Source: Isochrysis galbana
Taxonomy: Eukaryota > Haptophyta > Isochrysidales > Isochrysidaceae
DNA length: 64,000 nt
Direction of reading: 5' to 3'
Assembly: GCA_018136815.1 (NCBI GenBank)
Contig: CM030932.1
Span: 564,081-628,080, forward strand
Shown here: in pieces, positions 33,500 to 45,468 of the stretch
How the letters are laid out: the number at the start of each line of letters is the position of its first letter
How positions within the stretch are numbered: position 1 is the stretch's first letter
The notes under the pieces: model-generated
What the model was told of the DNA's origin: nothing
Databases searched by the model: none
Seen by the model: only the letters and a program-made list of their open reading frames with translations
Position numbers and translations under genes: made by a program

Positions 33500-36193
33500 G
33501 ATAATAGCCCAACACCGAAGCGAAGCCCATACGATACATCAAGGCCAACGGAGGCAGAAGCTTCCCATTCAATGTAGCGAGCGGGGTTCCTCAAGGATGC
33601 CCTCTATCGCCGCTGGCCTTTCTACTAACGGCGGAAGTGCTCGCCCGGGCGATCAACGAAGACGACGAAATAGAAGGGATCACTGTTAACGGAGCCGAAC
33701 TCAAAATAAGCCAATTCGCGGACGACACGCAGCTTATGGCGGCCGACTACGGCAGCCTGGCACGCTCGCTCGAATGGGTAGAGAGATACGCGGCGGCCTC
33801 ATGTGGCAAGCCTAACGACCAGAAATTCGAAGGACTAAGAATGGGAGCCCTGAAGAAAAAGCGACCGCCAGCTAGATTTCAAAGATACAAGTGGCTCAAA
33901 AGAAGCGAGTACGCGACCATATTAGGGGTCCCGTTAGGAGGGCCCCAGGCCATAAAAGGATTCTGGCGAAAACTAGCTGACAAAATAGAAAGAAAAACCA
34001 GCATATACGAGCCGATCACACGCAACCTATCTATACACGGTAAAACTAAGATAGCCAACTTCCTCATATACTCTATCCCAAGGTACTGGCTGCAAACGCT
34101 GGCAGCCCCGAAGTCGTTCCACGCGGCAGTCAAGAGGTCGGTAGACAGAATATTGTGGACGAACGCGCGTACCGGGCGACGACTACAATGGATAAAACAC
34201 CCCGACATCCCGCTAAAAGGCGCCTCGGAGAAGGACCCCCAACTAGGGCTGGGCCTCCTGGACTGGGACAACCACGTCAAAGCGCTACAATCCAAATGGA
34301 TCCTAAACTACCTGGACGCCCGCAAGGCGCAATGGAAGCAAGTGCTCGACGCATGGTTCTGCCGCACAAACATAGGGAGAGCAGCAGTGCTCTCGACGAT
34401 ACCCACGAGCAAGCTAACCGATGGGATAACGGGCCCAAGCAAACTCCCGGAGTTCTGGAAGCGAGCGCTGAACAACATTCGCACACTTAAGCTAACATCC
34501 CTAGAGACGAGTAGAGAAGGCGTATTATCGCAACCCATATGGGGCAGCCCGACACACCCGGGACCCAAAATGAACCCCTCGTGGGCGAAGCTATGGAACA
34601 AGCTAGAATGTAATACCATACACAATGTGTTCACAGACTTCGACGCAACATCGCCCTATAGTAGTGAGGAATGCGGACAATATCTTAGAAACAACGACAC
34701 CTACATTCACTTCCAGGGAGAATACATCCCAAAAGACAAATTTTTGGCATCATGGAGCGCCATAGTAGACCACGCCGAGACAATGCTGACGACACGGGCG
34801 GATCCAGCGGCTGTAAGGACCTCGGAGACGAGGCGAGAGACATGCGAGCAGTGTGGCTCGGAGGAGCACACCCCAAAAATACACATAGCCCAAGACGGCA
34901 GCTATTTCGCCGAGCTCAAAGGCGCATGGTATGAAGTGGAGCTCTCGTACCTAGGTACGCCCATAATTGGCGAAAGGCTCGACAATGCTCCCGGACAGCT
35001 AGACCCCTCCCCACCGGCAAAATGGGGGGACGGCTTCAAATCTAACAAGAGATTGGAATACCCCTTAGCGGACGAGTATACCCTAGACGGAGTTACCCCA
35101 CTAGACAAAATGGGAGTGGAGCAACTAACACGAGCAATCCAGAAGACGGACGGAAAGCGTAGACGCCTAACGGGTCCCGAGAACTGGAAACAGCGACTAC
35201 AGGTACCCGACAACACGTGGGAACACCTAGCCACAATATATACATCCTCGATGATGACGGCGAGAGATACACACCTCCACTTCAAGCACTTAACCCACAG
35301 AAGGATTGGCACCTACAACCGGTTCGCGGACAGAGATAAGACTTGCCGCATATGCAAGGCGGCCGACGAATCTTCCACCCATCTAGGCGAATGCCCGAGA
35401 GTAGTAAACATATTCGAAACGCTCGACAAACTGGCAAGGTACACCCCCCGAAGCGGTAGAAGCAGGGAAGAAGTAATCATAGATAACCTTTTCATGCACC
35501 CCGGGGGGGAAACACCGCGATCGCTCTCCATACTTTACACTCTAGCGTGGAGATATATTTTAACAGACTTCTACAGGATACACTACGATGGCATTGAATT
35601 CTCGGAGGAATCAGTGTTGATAAGAACGATAGATAGGTACACGACGCTAAGCAAGGCACTACTATTTGCGAGTACAACAGACTCGGCAAGGACCGCCCAA
35701 GCAGGCATGGGCAGACAGCCGAAGAAAAGGATCGACATGAACGATGTATACCCTTTATTCACAATAGGTGCAAGAGGTAAGCTAGAACCAAGCCTAGAGC
35801 TGCGGACCCTGACCACCTCGATGGGGGTGGCATATATAATTGCCGAGAGACCCGAACCAGAATAAGCCTGTGACGAGGTACACCTCGATTGGACATAAAC
35901 CCACCGAGACACGATAGCGACCAGAAAGGGTGAGAAAAGGACGAGCACGCCCGCGACCCGACAGACACGCGACGACATTTGACCAGCAACAGGCCTGCCC
36001 GGAACACGCGCTCTGAACCAGGCTCGTGGTAGCGCACCCGAGCCAAACCCCGGATACCGAAGACAAAGGAATGAAGGGGGAAAGGGGAGGAGGTGGAGGG
36101 AAGGGAAATTAAGGGCGGTGACAGTAGGGATGGGGAAATACCCTAGTCTAGTAGGTGTGTAGCCCAGAATCTTCAGATGTCTTTTTTTTTTTT
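33500..36193 (+). mobile_element. LINE family B: reverse transcriptase C-terminal half, zinc knuckles, 3' UTR, T12 tail
   Basis: The longest LINE copy in the window. An open frame from about 33540 includes RT block GVPQGCPLSPLAFLL (upstream of the ATG at 33637) and the catalytic box FADDTQLMA, followed by thumb and connector. A first Cys cluster (CEQCGSEEHTPKIH) precedes the family-wide C-terminal domain (RLEYPLADEYTLDGVTPL.., LHFKHLTHRRIGTYNRFADR, CRICKAADESSTHLGEC, GMGRQPKKRIDMND) with a stop at 35865. The 3' UTR ends CAGAATCTTCAGATGTC then T12 (36182-36193). RT fingers/palm blocks 1-3 and any endonuclease or ORF1 are missing. The frame is intact for 742 codons, implying recent activity. 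Confidence 0.93.
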
Positions 36194-36345
36194 ACAAACA
36201 CCATCGGCCCCAAAATCGTTCCACACGCCACACGGCCATAAAAAGATCCGTGGACAAGATACTATGGACGAACGCACAAACGGGGCGGAAACTACAATGG
36301 ATCCAGCACCCGGATTTCCCGCTAAAAAGTGACTCCGAAAAGGAG
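36194..36345 (+). mobile_element. Internal LINE family B fragment abutting the T12 tail
   Basis: Beginning right after the T-run, ACAAACACCATCGGCCCCAA .. AAATCGTTCCACACGCCACA .. TGGACGAACGCACAAACGGG aligns with 34091-34250 of the neighbouring copy (about 75-80% by eye). The B copy at 33.5-36.19 kb therefore appears to have inserted into, or next to, an older member of its own family. Confidence 0.8.
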
Positions 36346-36500
36346 GAACACACGCACGCACACACACCATCAACGCCCTTTCACTCCGGCCACGCCGCGT
36401 TTGCATAAACGACCACAAGAAAGGAAGTGCATGCGTATAGCGTGGACATCGACATGCAAGCATATCTAAGAATAACACCCTCGGCATGAATACGCCGGGC

Positions 36501-38924
36501 TCATGACGGCAGCTGCAATTCATCCTCCAAGTACCCATACTCGAAAGTGAACTCGGACTTGATGCGTTGACACCAGCCCGTTTCGTAGTCGAAGTACACA
36601 TATGTGCCTTGCTCGTAGTCGTCCGCGGTGAGCTTAGGCTCCTCGTGCCGCTGGAACCATGTGAGATACTTCTTGTGATAACGCCACGACTGCTTCTTGA
36701 GCTCGCGCGCCGCCAGATACTGCTGATACGTACCTTGCTGATAGTAGAAAATGAAGAACAGTGTGTCCGTGTCGAACTTGTCGAACGCGGCGGGGGAGTC
36801 AAAGACAGACGCAGGAGATTGTGGGAAGGAGCTTGGTGTGGGGTAAGGATTGCGGGGCACGTACGTCTTTGGCCGCTCGGAGTCACCAGCCTCGGGCATG
36901 TTTTGCAGCGAGAGCAATAGCATCTGCATCTGCATGGCTTCATCCATACCATCGTCAAATGCTCCTCCCCTCCTACTCAGCTCCTCGAACGGCTCAAGCT
37001 CCTCAGGGGTGAGCACCATTTCTGCGGGCGGGCCTCGAAGCGCCGCATCAATATTTGGTGCATCTCCCGTGGCGGGTAAGTCCTCTCTCGAACGCGCCAG
37101 CTTGGCTGCTCCGCTTGCATCCGCAGCGTCTCCCATGGGAGGATTGGCGAAGACAGAGACACCCACCGCCACTGAAGAGGTCCCCTCCGCTTCCGCCTCG
37201 GCGGCGCCATCCGTCCCACGTTGACCGGAAGCTGGGAATGCTGAGGGCGCTGACGCTTGCGAGGCGGGGGGAGCCGCCGGCAAGCTGCACGCTCTTCCAG
37301 CACCTGGCAGTCCAGGCAGCCCAGAGCCCACGTTGAGCGGCGGCTCCTCTTTGCCCGCCGCGCGAGTGGCAACGCGTGCAAAGAGCTGGGATGTCGAGTC
37401 GGCCGGCGTGGCAGCAGGCGCCACGGTGGCTGGCACACGCGGTACTCCTCGCGCAGGTGGAGCGGCAGTGAGCGGCGGCGGCGCCACCTTACTACCACGC
37501 CCAGTCACCGGCGGGATTGTTGCCGCCGGTGTGCCCTTCGCCGCCGGCTTTGCGGCCTCCTTGCTAGGCTTAGGCAGCGGCGTCGCCTTGGCAGCAGCAT
37601 TGAGCGTTGGAAGAGCGATTTCTTGTGCGGGCGCAGGTTTCTCCTTTTTCTTCTCCTTCTTCTCCTCCTCCTCGCCCTTCTTCCCCTTCTTGTCGTCCTT
37701 AATAGACTTTTTCTCCTCCTTCTCCACCAAAACAGGTTCGTGATTATCCTCGTCGTCAAGGCCAAGCTCCTCATAGATTTGATCATCATCGATCATCTCA
37801 ACCTCATCCGTGTTGCCCTCGACCATCTGCTCGAGAAGATAGTCGAGTTGGTCCTGGATTGGCTCTATGTCCTCCGGCGAGAGCGTCTCGTTATCGAGCA
37901 AGCGCAGCACGACCTCCAACTTCTCCTCGTGGAAGTGCACGCGCTCGATGAGTGTCTCCCACTTGCTCACGGCAGAGGCGTCCTTCTTCGACTTTTTGCC
38001 CTTCGAAGAACTCTGGTTCTCAATCTCGACCTCGTACACATCCACTTGGGACGCCAAGGTCTCGAGTTTTTCTGAGATCCACTTGCGTACCTTGTTCTTC
38101 TCCTTCTCCTTGGGGTCTTCCTTTGGCTGTTGCGAGAGGCCCTCCTTGGAGAACGCCTTGGTCTTGAACTCCTTCTCGCAGACCTTGAATCGCTCCATCT
38201 CAGTCTCGATGAGTTTGCGCGCATCGGTGAGCGGTCGCTTGTCCTTGATGTCGGAGTTGGTGATCCAAGTCTGCGGCGGGAAGGGAGGTCCGTCGATGCA
38301 TGGGCACACAAGCCGGGCGGGTAAGGCTGTGCGAGGGGAGCGGAGTGCGCCCACAAATCCGCCACCCACACAACAACCATGGAATGAGGCGAGACGCTCC
38401 TTGATGTCGTCGCGGTAGCGCTGCAGCTTCTTGATCTGCGACTTGAGCTCCGACTCAAACTTCTCCTTCTGGTTCTGATTCTGCGCGTTGTACACCTTCT
38501 CCCAGATCTCATCGAAGATCTCAACGCCTTCCTGCACCTTCTTGAGCGTGCGGTCAATCTCTCCCTACAGGCACAGAGCGGCGTCGCAGCAGTGGGTAAG
38601 AAGCATGGGGCTCGTTTGGAGTAGACCTGACGGGCGAGGAGGCCATTTGCCACCCGCCCCTCTTCCCCCCGCCCTCCCACCCACCCCCCTCCTGTCCCTT
38701 TTCTCGCCCTTACCCCCCCTTCTCCCCCCTCCCTCTATCTCCGCCTTTCTCGTCTTCTCTGCGCAGCTCTGCGCTCTCTGGCCGAGCACGAGCGGCGCCT
38801 GAGCGGTGAGGCGAGAGCGGGATCCCCGCGCCTGTTCGCCCCCCCCCCCCCCCCGCCCCCTTCTTCTCCCTCGCTTTCCTCCCATTTGCTCCCTCCCCAC
38901 CTGCAGCTTCCGGTTGGCCGCCAT
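36501..38924 (-). CDS. CNOT3: CNOT3/NOT3 subunit of the CCR4-NOT deadenylase complex
   Basis: Exon 1 (38924-38901) encodes MAANRKLQ. A 336-nt intron (CAG|GTGGGG...CTGTAG|GGA) leads to GEIDRTLKKVQEGVEIFDEI, the canonical NOT3/NOT5 N-terminal coiled-coil domain. The reading continues through DARKLIETEMERFKVCEKEF, an acidic linker (DDDQIYEELGLDDED), a Lys/Glu then Pro/Ala-rich linker, and a C-terminal NOT box (FFIFYYQQGTYQQYLAAREL.., RYHKKYLTWFQRHEEPK, YVYFDYETGWCQRIK). The protein scaffolds mRNA deadenylation and translational repression in the cytoplasm. Between RYRDDIK and TWITNSDIKDK there is a 43-codon in-frame insert (38271-38399) where homologues have none. It ends in a good acceptor (CCGCAG) but lacks a GT donor at the matching place. 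It is either a non-canonical intron or a real insertion. The mature protein is about 650-690 residues. Confidence 0.92.
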
Positions 38925-38989
38925 GGCGGCGGCGCCAGTGACGGCGCGCGAGGGGCGAAGGAGAGAGTCGCCCCAAGGGGCGGGGGGGG

Positions 38990-39095
38990 AGAGGAGGGGG
39001 AGGGAGAGTAAAGGAGAGAGAGAGAGAGAGAAGAAACAGAGGGTAGGGGGACAGAGCGGGGGAAGGGGGGGAGGAGGAGAGAGAGAGAGAGAGAG
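38990..39095. repeat. GA-rich tract upstream of NOT3
   Basis: Purine tract (GAGAGAGAGAGAGAAG and GGGAGGAGGAGAGAGAG) located 70-170 bp upstream of the NOT3 start, pyrimidine-rich on the coding strand. A C14 run lies in the adjacent first intron at about 38831-38844. Confidence 0.8.
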
Positions 39096-40263
39096 TGGCG
39101 CACGCACGATAGAAGTTAGAGAGAAAGGCATGGGCGACCGGGAGAGAAAGGTCAGTCTTTGTAGTTGCGATTTATTATTAGAATAGTACCTATGTTTCAT
39201 GTTTCACTGTTGACTGTTGACTCTTGTGTTCCTAGATGGAAGAAGCGTATTCACTGTATTTCTACAAAGGCGAAAAACAGGCGGTTTTTGCCGTCTTTGA
39301 TACCCCTTCCGTTTCTCCCTCCGTTGTTTATTGTTTAGACGGGCGCGGAGACGCGCGCCAGCAGTGCGGCGGCAGCCTCGACACAATTTTGACGGATTGG
39401 ATCATTGGATTTGGATGTTGCCACATAGTCAAACGGCGACGGAAAGGAGGAAGGGTGTACGGCGGGAGGCGCGGCTGGGAGAGTCACTGAGGAAAAGACG
39501 GGCTCCACCTCACTCAGGCATGGAGGCATGGAGGCGGGTTGGTGGACTTAAGGGCTAAGGGCGGCCAGCGGCCAGCGGCCAGGTTGCAGGTTGTTCCATC
39601 ATACCATCATATGACACTTGCCATGGAACTGAGTATGATGTCATACATCTGATATCATATGATACTTACTCCAAACATCTACACTTATAAACCCGCCATT
39701 ATGATAAAAATCTTCTTACTCTTACTCAGTACTTAGTACTTAGTAGCAGAATCGGATGCTGCATGCTGCTCGATGACTGACCATTTCAAGCTCCCACAGC
39801 GGCACCCCTGGAGCGTCTCTTCCACATGGCGCCGCCCCCACTCCACGGCGGTGTGACACTCGTCATCGCCGTCGTCGCTCGTCGCCGCCGCCATCGTTGC
39901 TGCACAGCATCAGGTTGGCGGCCATTGGGGGGGGGGGGGGTCGGAGCTGGGAGCGCCGGTATTTCCCGCGCCCGAACCCCGAACTTGTACTAGTAAAACT
40001 AGTTAAGTAGTTGAGTTGTAGCCTCTAGTCTTGTCATATGACACTCAGTATCAGGTCTAGAGCAACGAATACTGAGATATCATATAATATGATATCATAT
40101 ATATCATATATGACAGAACAACCAGGAAGGGCGGGCGAACGCGGCGAGGGAGTAGACATTGGCGTGGCTAGATGTGAAAAACAGCGGGTGAGGTCTAGAA
40201 AGACATTAAATACAGCTGTTTTTGGGGATCGAAAAACAAAAAACTATAGTTATAGTTCGATCG
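39096..40263. other. Intergenic region with AT-rich ATATCAT palindromes
   Basis: 39605-39670 and 40030-40115 contain dense copies of CATATGA, GATATCATATGATAC and ATATCATATATATCATATATG, flanking about 400 bp of ordinary sequence with a G11 run at about 39930. The two blocks share CATATGACAC and GTCAT words and may mark the ends of a small foldback element. No gene is recognised. Confidence 0.45.
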
Positions 40264-41177
40264 ATGGAGCGCGCGCCGACCTCTCCCACCTCCCAGCCCC
40301 CCGCCGCCACGACGCCCCACAGGGGCCGCCCCAAGCCGCCGGAGCCAAAGCGCTCGCAGGCTGTCCCCCTCACTGACAGTGACGTCGACATGATCCTCCC
40401 GCCCTCGCCTCCCCAACAGTCCCAAAAGCAGGGAACAGGCAGAGTCCTGTTCCTTGCAGACCAACAAGGCCAGGGCGTGGCCCTGCCGCCTGCCTCCACT
40501 GGCCTGCCACCCCAACAACGACTCCCCATGCTGGGTGGCTGCCACCCCCATGGAGGCAACTCCTACCGTCAGTGCACCCCTCCTGCTGCCACCCCCATGG
40601 AGGCAACTCCTACCGTCAGTGCACCCCTCGTGGGCGGGCACTTCACACAACAATCAATCTTGGGAGGGCTGGGATTCACCTTTGGATCTGACTCGAAGTC
40701 TCTGAATGAATGGACCGAAGCTCACAAGGATTTGCTCCTGTGGTGAGTCTTGTGGAGCTGTGGCTGTGGTGCGGCCGGGTGTGAGAGGAGGCTGAACTGT
40801 AACATGAGAAGTATGGCCCAACTGGAGCATGGAGGGTGAACAATCGGGAGCCGAGGAAGCGTGCGGGGACGGGGCCGAAGACATGGGCGCACTCTCAGCC
40901 ATCACGGGGCACAGCGACACGAGAACGGGAACGAGGGACGGACAAGGGGGCACGGAAGGCGCTCGAGCGATGGCGCGGAGCGTAGTCAAGACACCGAGAG
41001 AAAACGTCACGCGCGGGGGGGGGAAGGGAATCGCGCGGGAAAGAGATAGACAAAAGGGGGTCGGGAACTCAAGGAAGCACTCGGGGAGAGACGGGAGGGG
41101 AGAGGGGGAAGAGGGCTTCCGCGGGGAGCCGGGGAGAGGAGAGGAGAGGGGGGGGCGGACCGATACGGGACGATACG

Positions 41178-44100
41178 TAGCCCGGTCACTCACTATGGGG
41201 GTGCGGAGGGCACCAGCAATTATGGGTAAATGAAGGGCTAAATAAGCTCCCTATAGGTTCCGGTAGGATGGATCAGCAAAAAAAATTGGGGGTTCCCCGG
41301 CGAAATTTTCGAAAAATGCCGAATTTCAGGCCTTCGAAGACGGTGCGCGAAATACAGTCGGGCCCCCTCCGGTATATTTTTAGTGAGGCCCTTCATGCGA
41401 GGCACAAACATGGAATGACGAGGAAAATTTTGACGCCAACTCACTGGGTCTACAAGGGTGGTTCTTTGCACACTGGACCCTAAGTCAAACTCATAATTTT
41501 GCACTTCAATGTGTACGAAAGTATCACAAAACTCAAGACGCTTACGTGAACCACTAGTCACCGAGGGCTAGAGCGGCTAATTTGGCACCGCGACCGGGCG
41601 GACGGCATGGTCTTTTCTTTCATCCATTTCAACTAGGACAGCAGAAAACGTTAAATCAAGATATGCTGGTCTAGTGGCCGAGCCAATTGCCCTCTCCAGC
41701 CTCGCACATCTTGTCGAATATCGGCATTGGCGAAAAAACCGCCTAAACGGTAATGTACCGAGATGCGTTCGAACACCCAACTTCCCACCTCTACCGAGCG
41801 CGCTGCCGGCGCTTTCTCGGTCATCCACTACGATAGAATGCCCTACCAGGCACCATATCCGAATATGCCGCCCGAGCAGCCACGCCAATCGCCGCCGCCG
41901 CCCGCGCGCATCGCGAAATAGTCGGCCGTGCGTGGCGCCGACGACTACGCGAACGTCACCCGGCCGAACGGGCCGAGTGTCCAACTCTCGACCGCTACCG
42001 GGCGCGCTGCCGGCGCTTTCTCAGTCATCCACTACGATAGAATGCCCTACCAGGCACCATATCCGAATATGCCGCCCGAGCAGTCACGCCAATCGCCGCC
42101 GCCGCCCGCGCGCATCGCGATATAGTCGGCCGTGCGTGGCGCCGACGATTACGCCAACGTCACCCGGCCGAACGGGCCGAGTGCCCAACTTTCGACCGCT
42201 GCCGGGCGCGCTGCCGGCGCTTTCTCGGTCATCCACTACGATAGAATCCCATACCAGGCACCATATTCGAATATGCCGCCCGAGCAGCCACGCCAATCGC
42301 CGCCGCCGCCCTCGCGCATCGCGAAATAGTCGGCCGTTTGTGGCGCCGACGACTATGCGAACGTCACCCGGCCGAACGGGCCGAGTGCCCAACTTTTGAC
42401 CGCTACCGGGCGCGCTGCCGGCGCTTTCTCGGTCATCCACTACGATAGAATCCCATACCAGGCACCATATCCGAATATGCCGCCCGAGCAGCCACGCCAA
42501 TCGCCGCCGCCGCCCTCGCGCATCGCGAAATAGTCGGCCGTGTGTGGCGCCGACGACAACGCCAACGTCACCCGGCCGAACGGGCCGAGTGTCCAACTTT
42601 CGACCGCTACCGGGCGCGCTGCCGGCGCTTTCTCGGTCATCCACTACGAAAGAATCCCATACCAGGCACCATATTCGAATATGCCGCCCGAGCAGCCACG
42701 CCAATCGCCGCCGCCGCCCGCGCGCATCGCGAAATAGTCGGCCGTGTGTGGCGCCGACGACTACGCCAACGTCACCCGGCCGAATGGGCCGAGTGCCCAA
42801 CGTTTGACCGCTACCGGGCGCGCTGCCGGCGCTTTCTCGGTCATCCACTACGATTTAATCCCATACCAGGCACCATATCCGAATATGCCGCCCGAGCAGC
42901 CACGCCAATCGCCGCCGCCGCCCTCGCGCATCGCGAAATAGTCGGCCGTGTGTGGCGCCGACGACTACGCCAACGTCACCCGGCCGAACGGGCCGAGTGT
43001 CCAACTCTCGACCGCTACCGGGCGCGCTGCCGGCGCTTTCTCGGTCATCCACTACGATAGAATCCCATACCAGGCACCATATTCGAATATGCCGCCCGAG
43101 CAGCCACGCCAATCACCGCCGCCGACCACGCGCATCGCGAAATAGTCGGCCGTGCGTGGCGCCGACGACTACGCCAACGTCACCCGGCCGAACGGGCCGA
43201 GTGCCCAACTTTTGACCGCTACCGGGCGCGCTGCCGGCGCTTTCTCGGTCATCCACTACGATAGAATCCCATACCAGGCGCCATATCCGAATATGCCGCC
43301 CGAGCAGCCACGCCAATCGCCGCCGCCGCCCTCGCGCATCGCGAAATAGTCGGCCGTGTGTGGCGCCGACGACAACGCCAACGTCACCCGGCCGAACGGG
43401 CCGAGTGTCCAACTTTCGACCGCTGCCGGGCGCGCTGCCGGCGCTTCCTCGGTCATCCACTACGATAGAATCCCATACCAGGCACCATATTCGAATATGC
43501 CGCCCGAGCAGCCACGCCAATCGCCGCCGCCGCCCTCGCGCATCGCGATATAGTCGGCCGTGCGTGGCGCCGACGACTATGCGAACGTCACCCGGCCGAA
43601 CGGGCCGAGTGCCCAACTTTCGACCGCTACCGGGCGCGCTGCCGGCGCTTTCTCGGTCATCCACTACGATAGAATCCCATACCAGGCACCATATCCGAAT
43701 ATGCCGCCCGAGCAGCCACGCCAATCGCCGCCGCCGCCCTCGCGCATCGCGAAATAGACGGCCGTGTGTGGCGCCGACGACTACGCGAACGTCACCCGGC
43801 CGAACGGGCCGAGTGTCCAACTTTCGACCGCTACCGGGCGCGCTGCCGGCGCTTTCTCGGTCATCCACTACGATAGAATCCCATACCAGGCACCATATTC
43901 GAATATGCCGCCCGAGCAGCCACGCCAATCGCCGCCGCCGCCCTCGCGCATCGCGAAATAGTCGGCCGTGCGTGGCGCCGACGACTACGCCAACGTCACC
44001 TGGCCGAACGGGCCGAGTGCCCAAGTTTCGACCGCTACCGGGCGCGCTGCCGGCGCTTCCTCGGTCATCCACTACGATAGAATCCCATACCAGGCACCAT

Positions 44101-45468
44101 ATCCGAATATGCCGCCCGAGCAGCCACGCCAATCGCCGCCGCCGCCCTCGCGCATCGCGAAATAGTCGGCCGTTTGTGGCGCCGACGACTACGCCAACGT
44201 CACCTGGCCGAACGGGCCGAGTGCCCAACTTTCGACCGCTACCGGGCGCGCTGCCGGCGCTTTCTCGGTCATCCACTACGATAGAATCCCATACCAGGCA
44301 CCATATCCGAATATGCCGCCCGAGCAGCCACGCCAATCGCCGCCGCCGCCCGCGCGCATCGCGAAGTAGTCGGCCGTGTGTGGCGCCGACGACTACGCGA
44401 ACGTCACCCGGCCGAATGGGCCGAGTGTCCAACTTTCGACCGCTACCGGGCGCGCTGCCGGCGATTTCTCGGTCATCCACTAAGATAGAATGACACAAAA
44501 GGCATCAATTGGAAAGATGCCACCCTTATAGCTACGCCAATCGCCGCCGCCGCCCGCGCACATCGCGTCGAAGTTGGCCCTGTGCAACACCGAAAACAAG
44601 ACCAGGGCTACGGGCCGAACGGGCCCGAGTGCCCAACTTTCGAACGCGACTGCGCTTGCCGCTGGCACTTCCTTACCCCTCAGCTTGCATTTGGCAAGTT
44701 AACACACTTCACATGAAATGGTTCCGCCCCAGGAGCCAAATTCATGTACCTAGCGGCCTCGGCGTACACCTTTGCGGTGAAGGCGGAGATGAGACGTGAA
44801 CACGACACACACCAGCTCTCAAGATTTCGGATCAACGCTGGGCGCGAACGCGTGGGGCCGGGCCAGGAGGCTTTGGGGGTTACAGGCAGGCCCGGAACAG
44901 CCGGGTCGCGACCGGCCCGTCGCGCCGCACGGCCACTTGAAGAGCTGCACCTCCAGGCGTCCAATCGAGCGCTTGTCGACGTCAATAGGGGCCGTGGCCC
45001 TGGGCGTCGGGCCGGATCGAATCGAGGCATTCCTGCGGTGCGAGGGGCCAGGATGGGTTAGTGCGAGTGTGTGCGACCCTCAAGAACCAGCGTGCGACCT
45101 ACTAGTGACCCCCCACCCTGCTCGCGAGAGCTCTGGGCTCTGCATGGCCACCACCTCCAGGCCATTCTTCGGCCGATCGCGGGCGATCGGACGTCGCGGA
45201 AGCTCCGCGTTTCTAATACTGATGCGCCCCACATTCACCAATCTGATTCCCTTCCGTGAGCGCCCCCCTCAATCTCCCAAAATAGCCCGCCACGCGCGGG
45301 GGAAGGGAGGGGAGTCCCTCACCGACGCCATTGCCCTTCGTGGGGTGGGAGGGGGTGGTTCGGAGGGGGGAGGGAGTTGGCGGGGCAGGTAGGGGGGGAC
45401 CCTAAGGAATCCTTGGACACCCAGGGGAGGTGGGAAATAGTGGTTAAAAAGAGTGAGTGACCGGGCTA
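41178..45468. mobile_element. 4.29-kb terminal-inverted-repeat element carrying a satellite array
   Basis: 17-bp perfect terminal inverted repeats TAGCCCGGTCACTCACT lie at 41178-41194 and, inverted, at 45452-45468. The element is flanked by CGATACG at 41171-41177 and 45469-45475. The sister LTR at 46443-46450 carries one uninterrupted ACGATACG followed by GGAAGAAGG, which is the empty site. The duplication is 7 bp, or 8 bp (ACGATACG) if the terminal A is counted outside the element. Inside are about 600 bp of unique sequence, the 204-bp array, and about 800 bp of unique GC-rich sequence. No transposase is recognised, so it is probably non-autonomous. A 7-8-bp duplication would suit hAT- or KDZ/Zisupton-like elements, but the superfamily is not determined. 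Confidence 0.85.
41788..44500. repeat. Satellite: 13 tandem copies of an exactly 204-bp unit
   Basis: The word GGCGCCGACGAC recurs at 41935, 42139, 42343 and so on to 44383, always 204 bp apart, preceded by a partial unit from about 41788 and followed by a degenerate unit to about 44665. Units differ by few substitutions and no indels. Alternating variants (CCATATCCGAATATG versus CCATATTCGAATATG) in the first ten or so units give a 408-bp dimeric higher-order repeat. Because 204 is 3 x 68, three frames stay open. A 65-codon ATG-to-stop frame is repeated in each unit on the plus strand, and 461 codons are open on the minus strand. No protein family is recognised. Confidence 0.97.

Noticed and set aside
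41667..41776. TGGTCTAGTGG and GCGTTCGAACACC resembling tRNA A and B boxes
   Set aside because: The T and acceptor stems do not pair and the spacing is too long without a recognisable anticodon arm; not a tRNA.
43113..44498. A 461-codon open frame on the minus strand through the satellite (and similar plus-strand frames)
   Set aside because: The unit length is a multiple of three and the sequence is GC-rich, so several frames stay open at once; no start context, domain or codon bias supports a protein.
41788..44500. CRISPR-like regular spacing
   Set aside because: The whole 204-bp unit repeats, with no unique spacers, and the genome is eukaryotic; it is a satellite.
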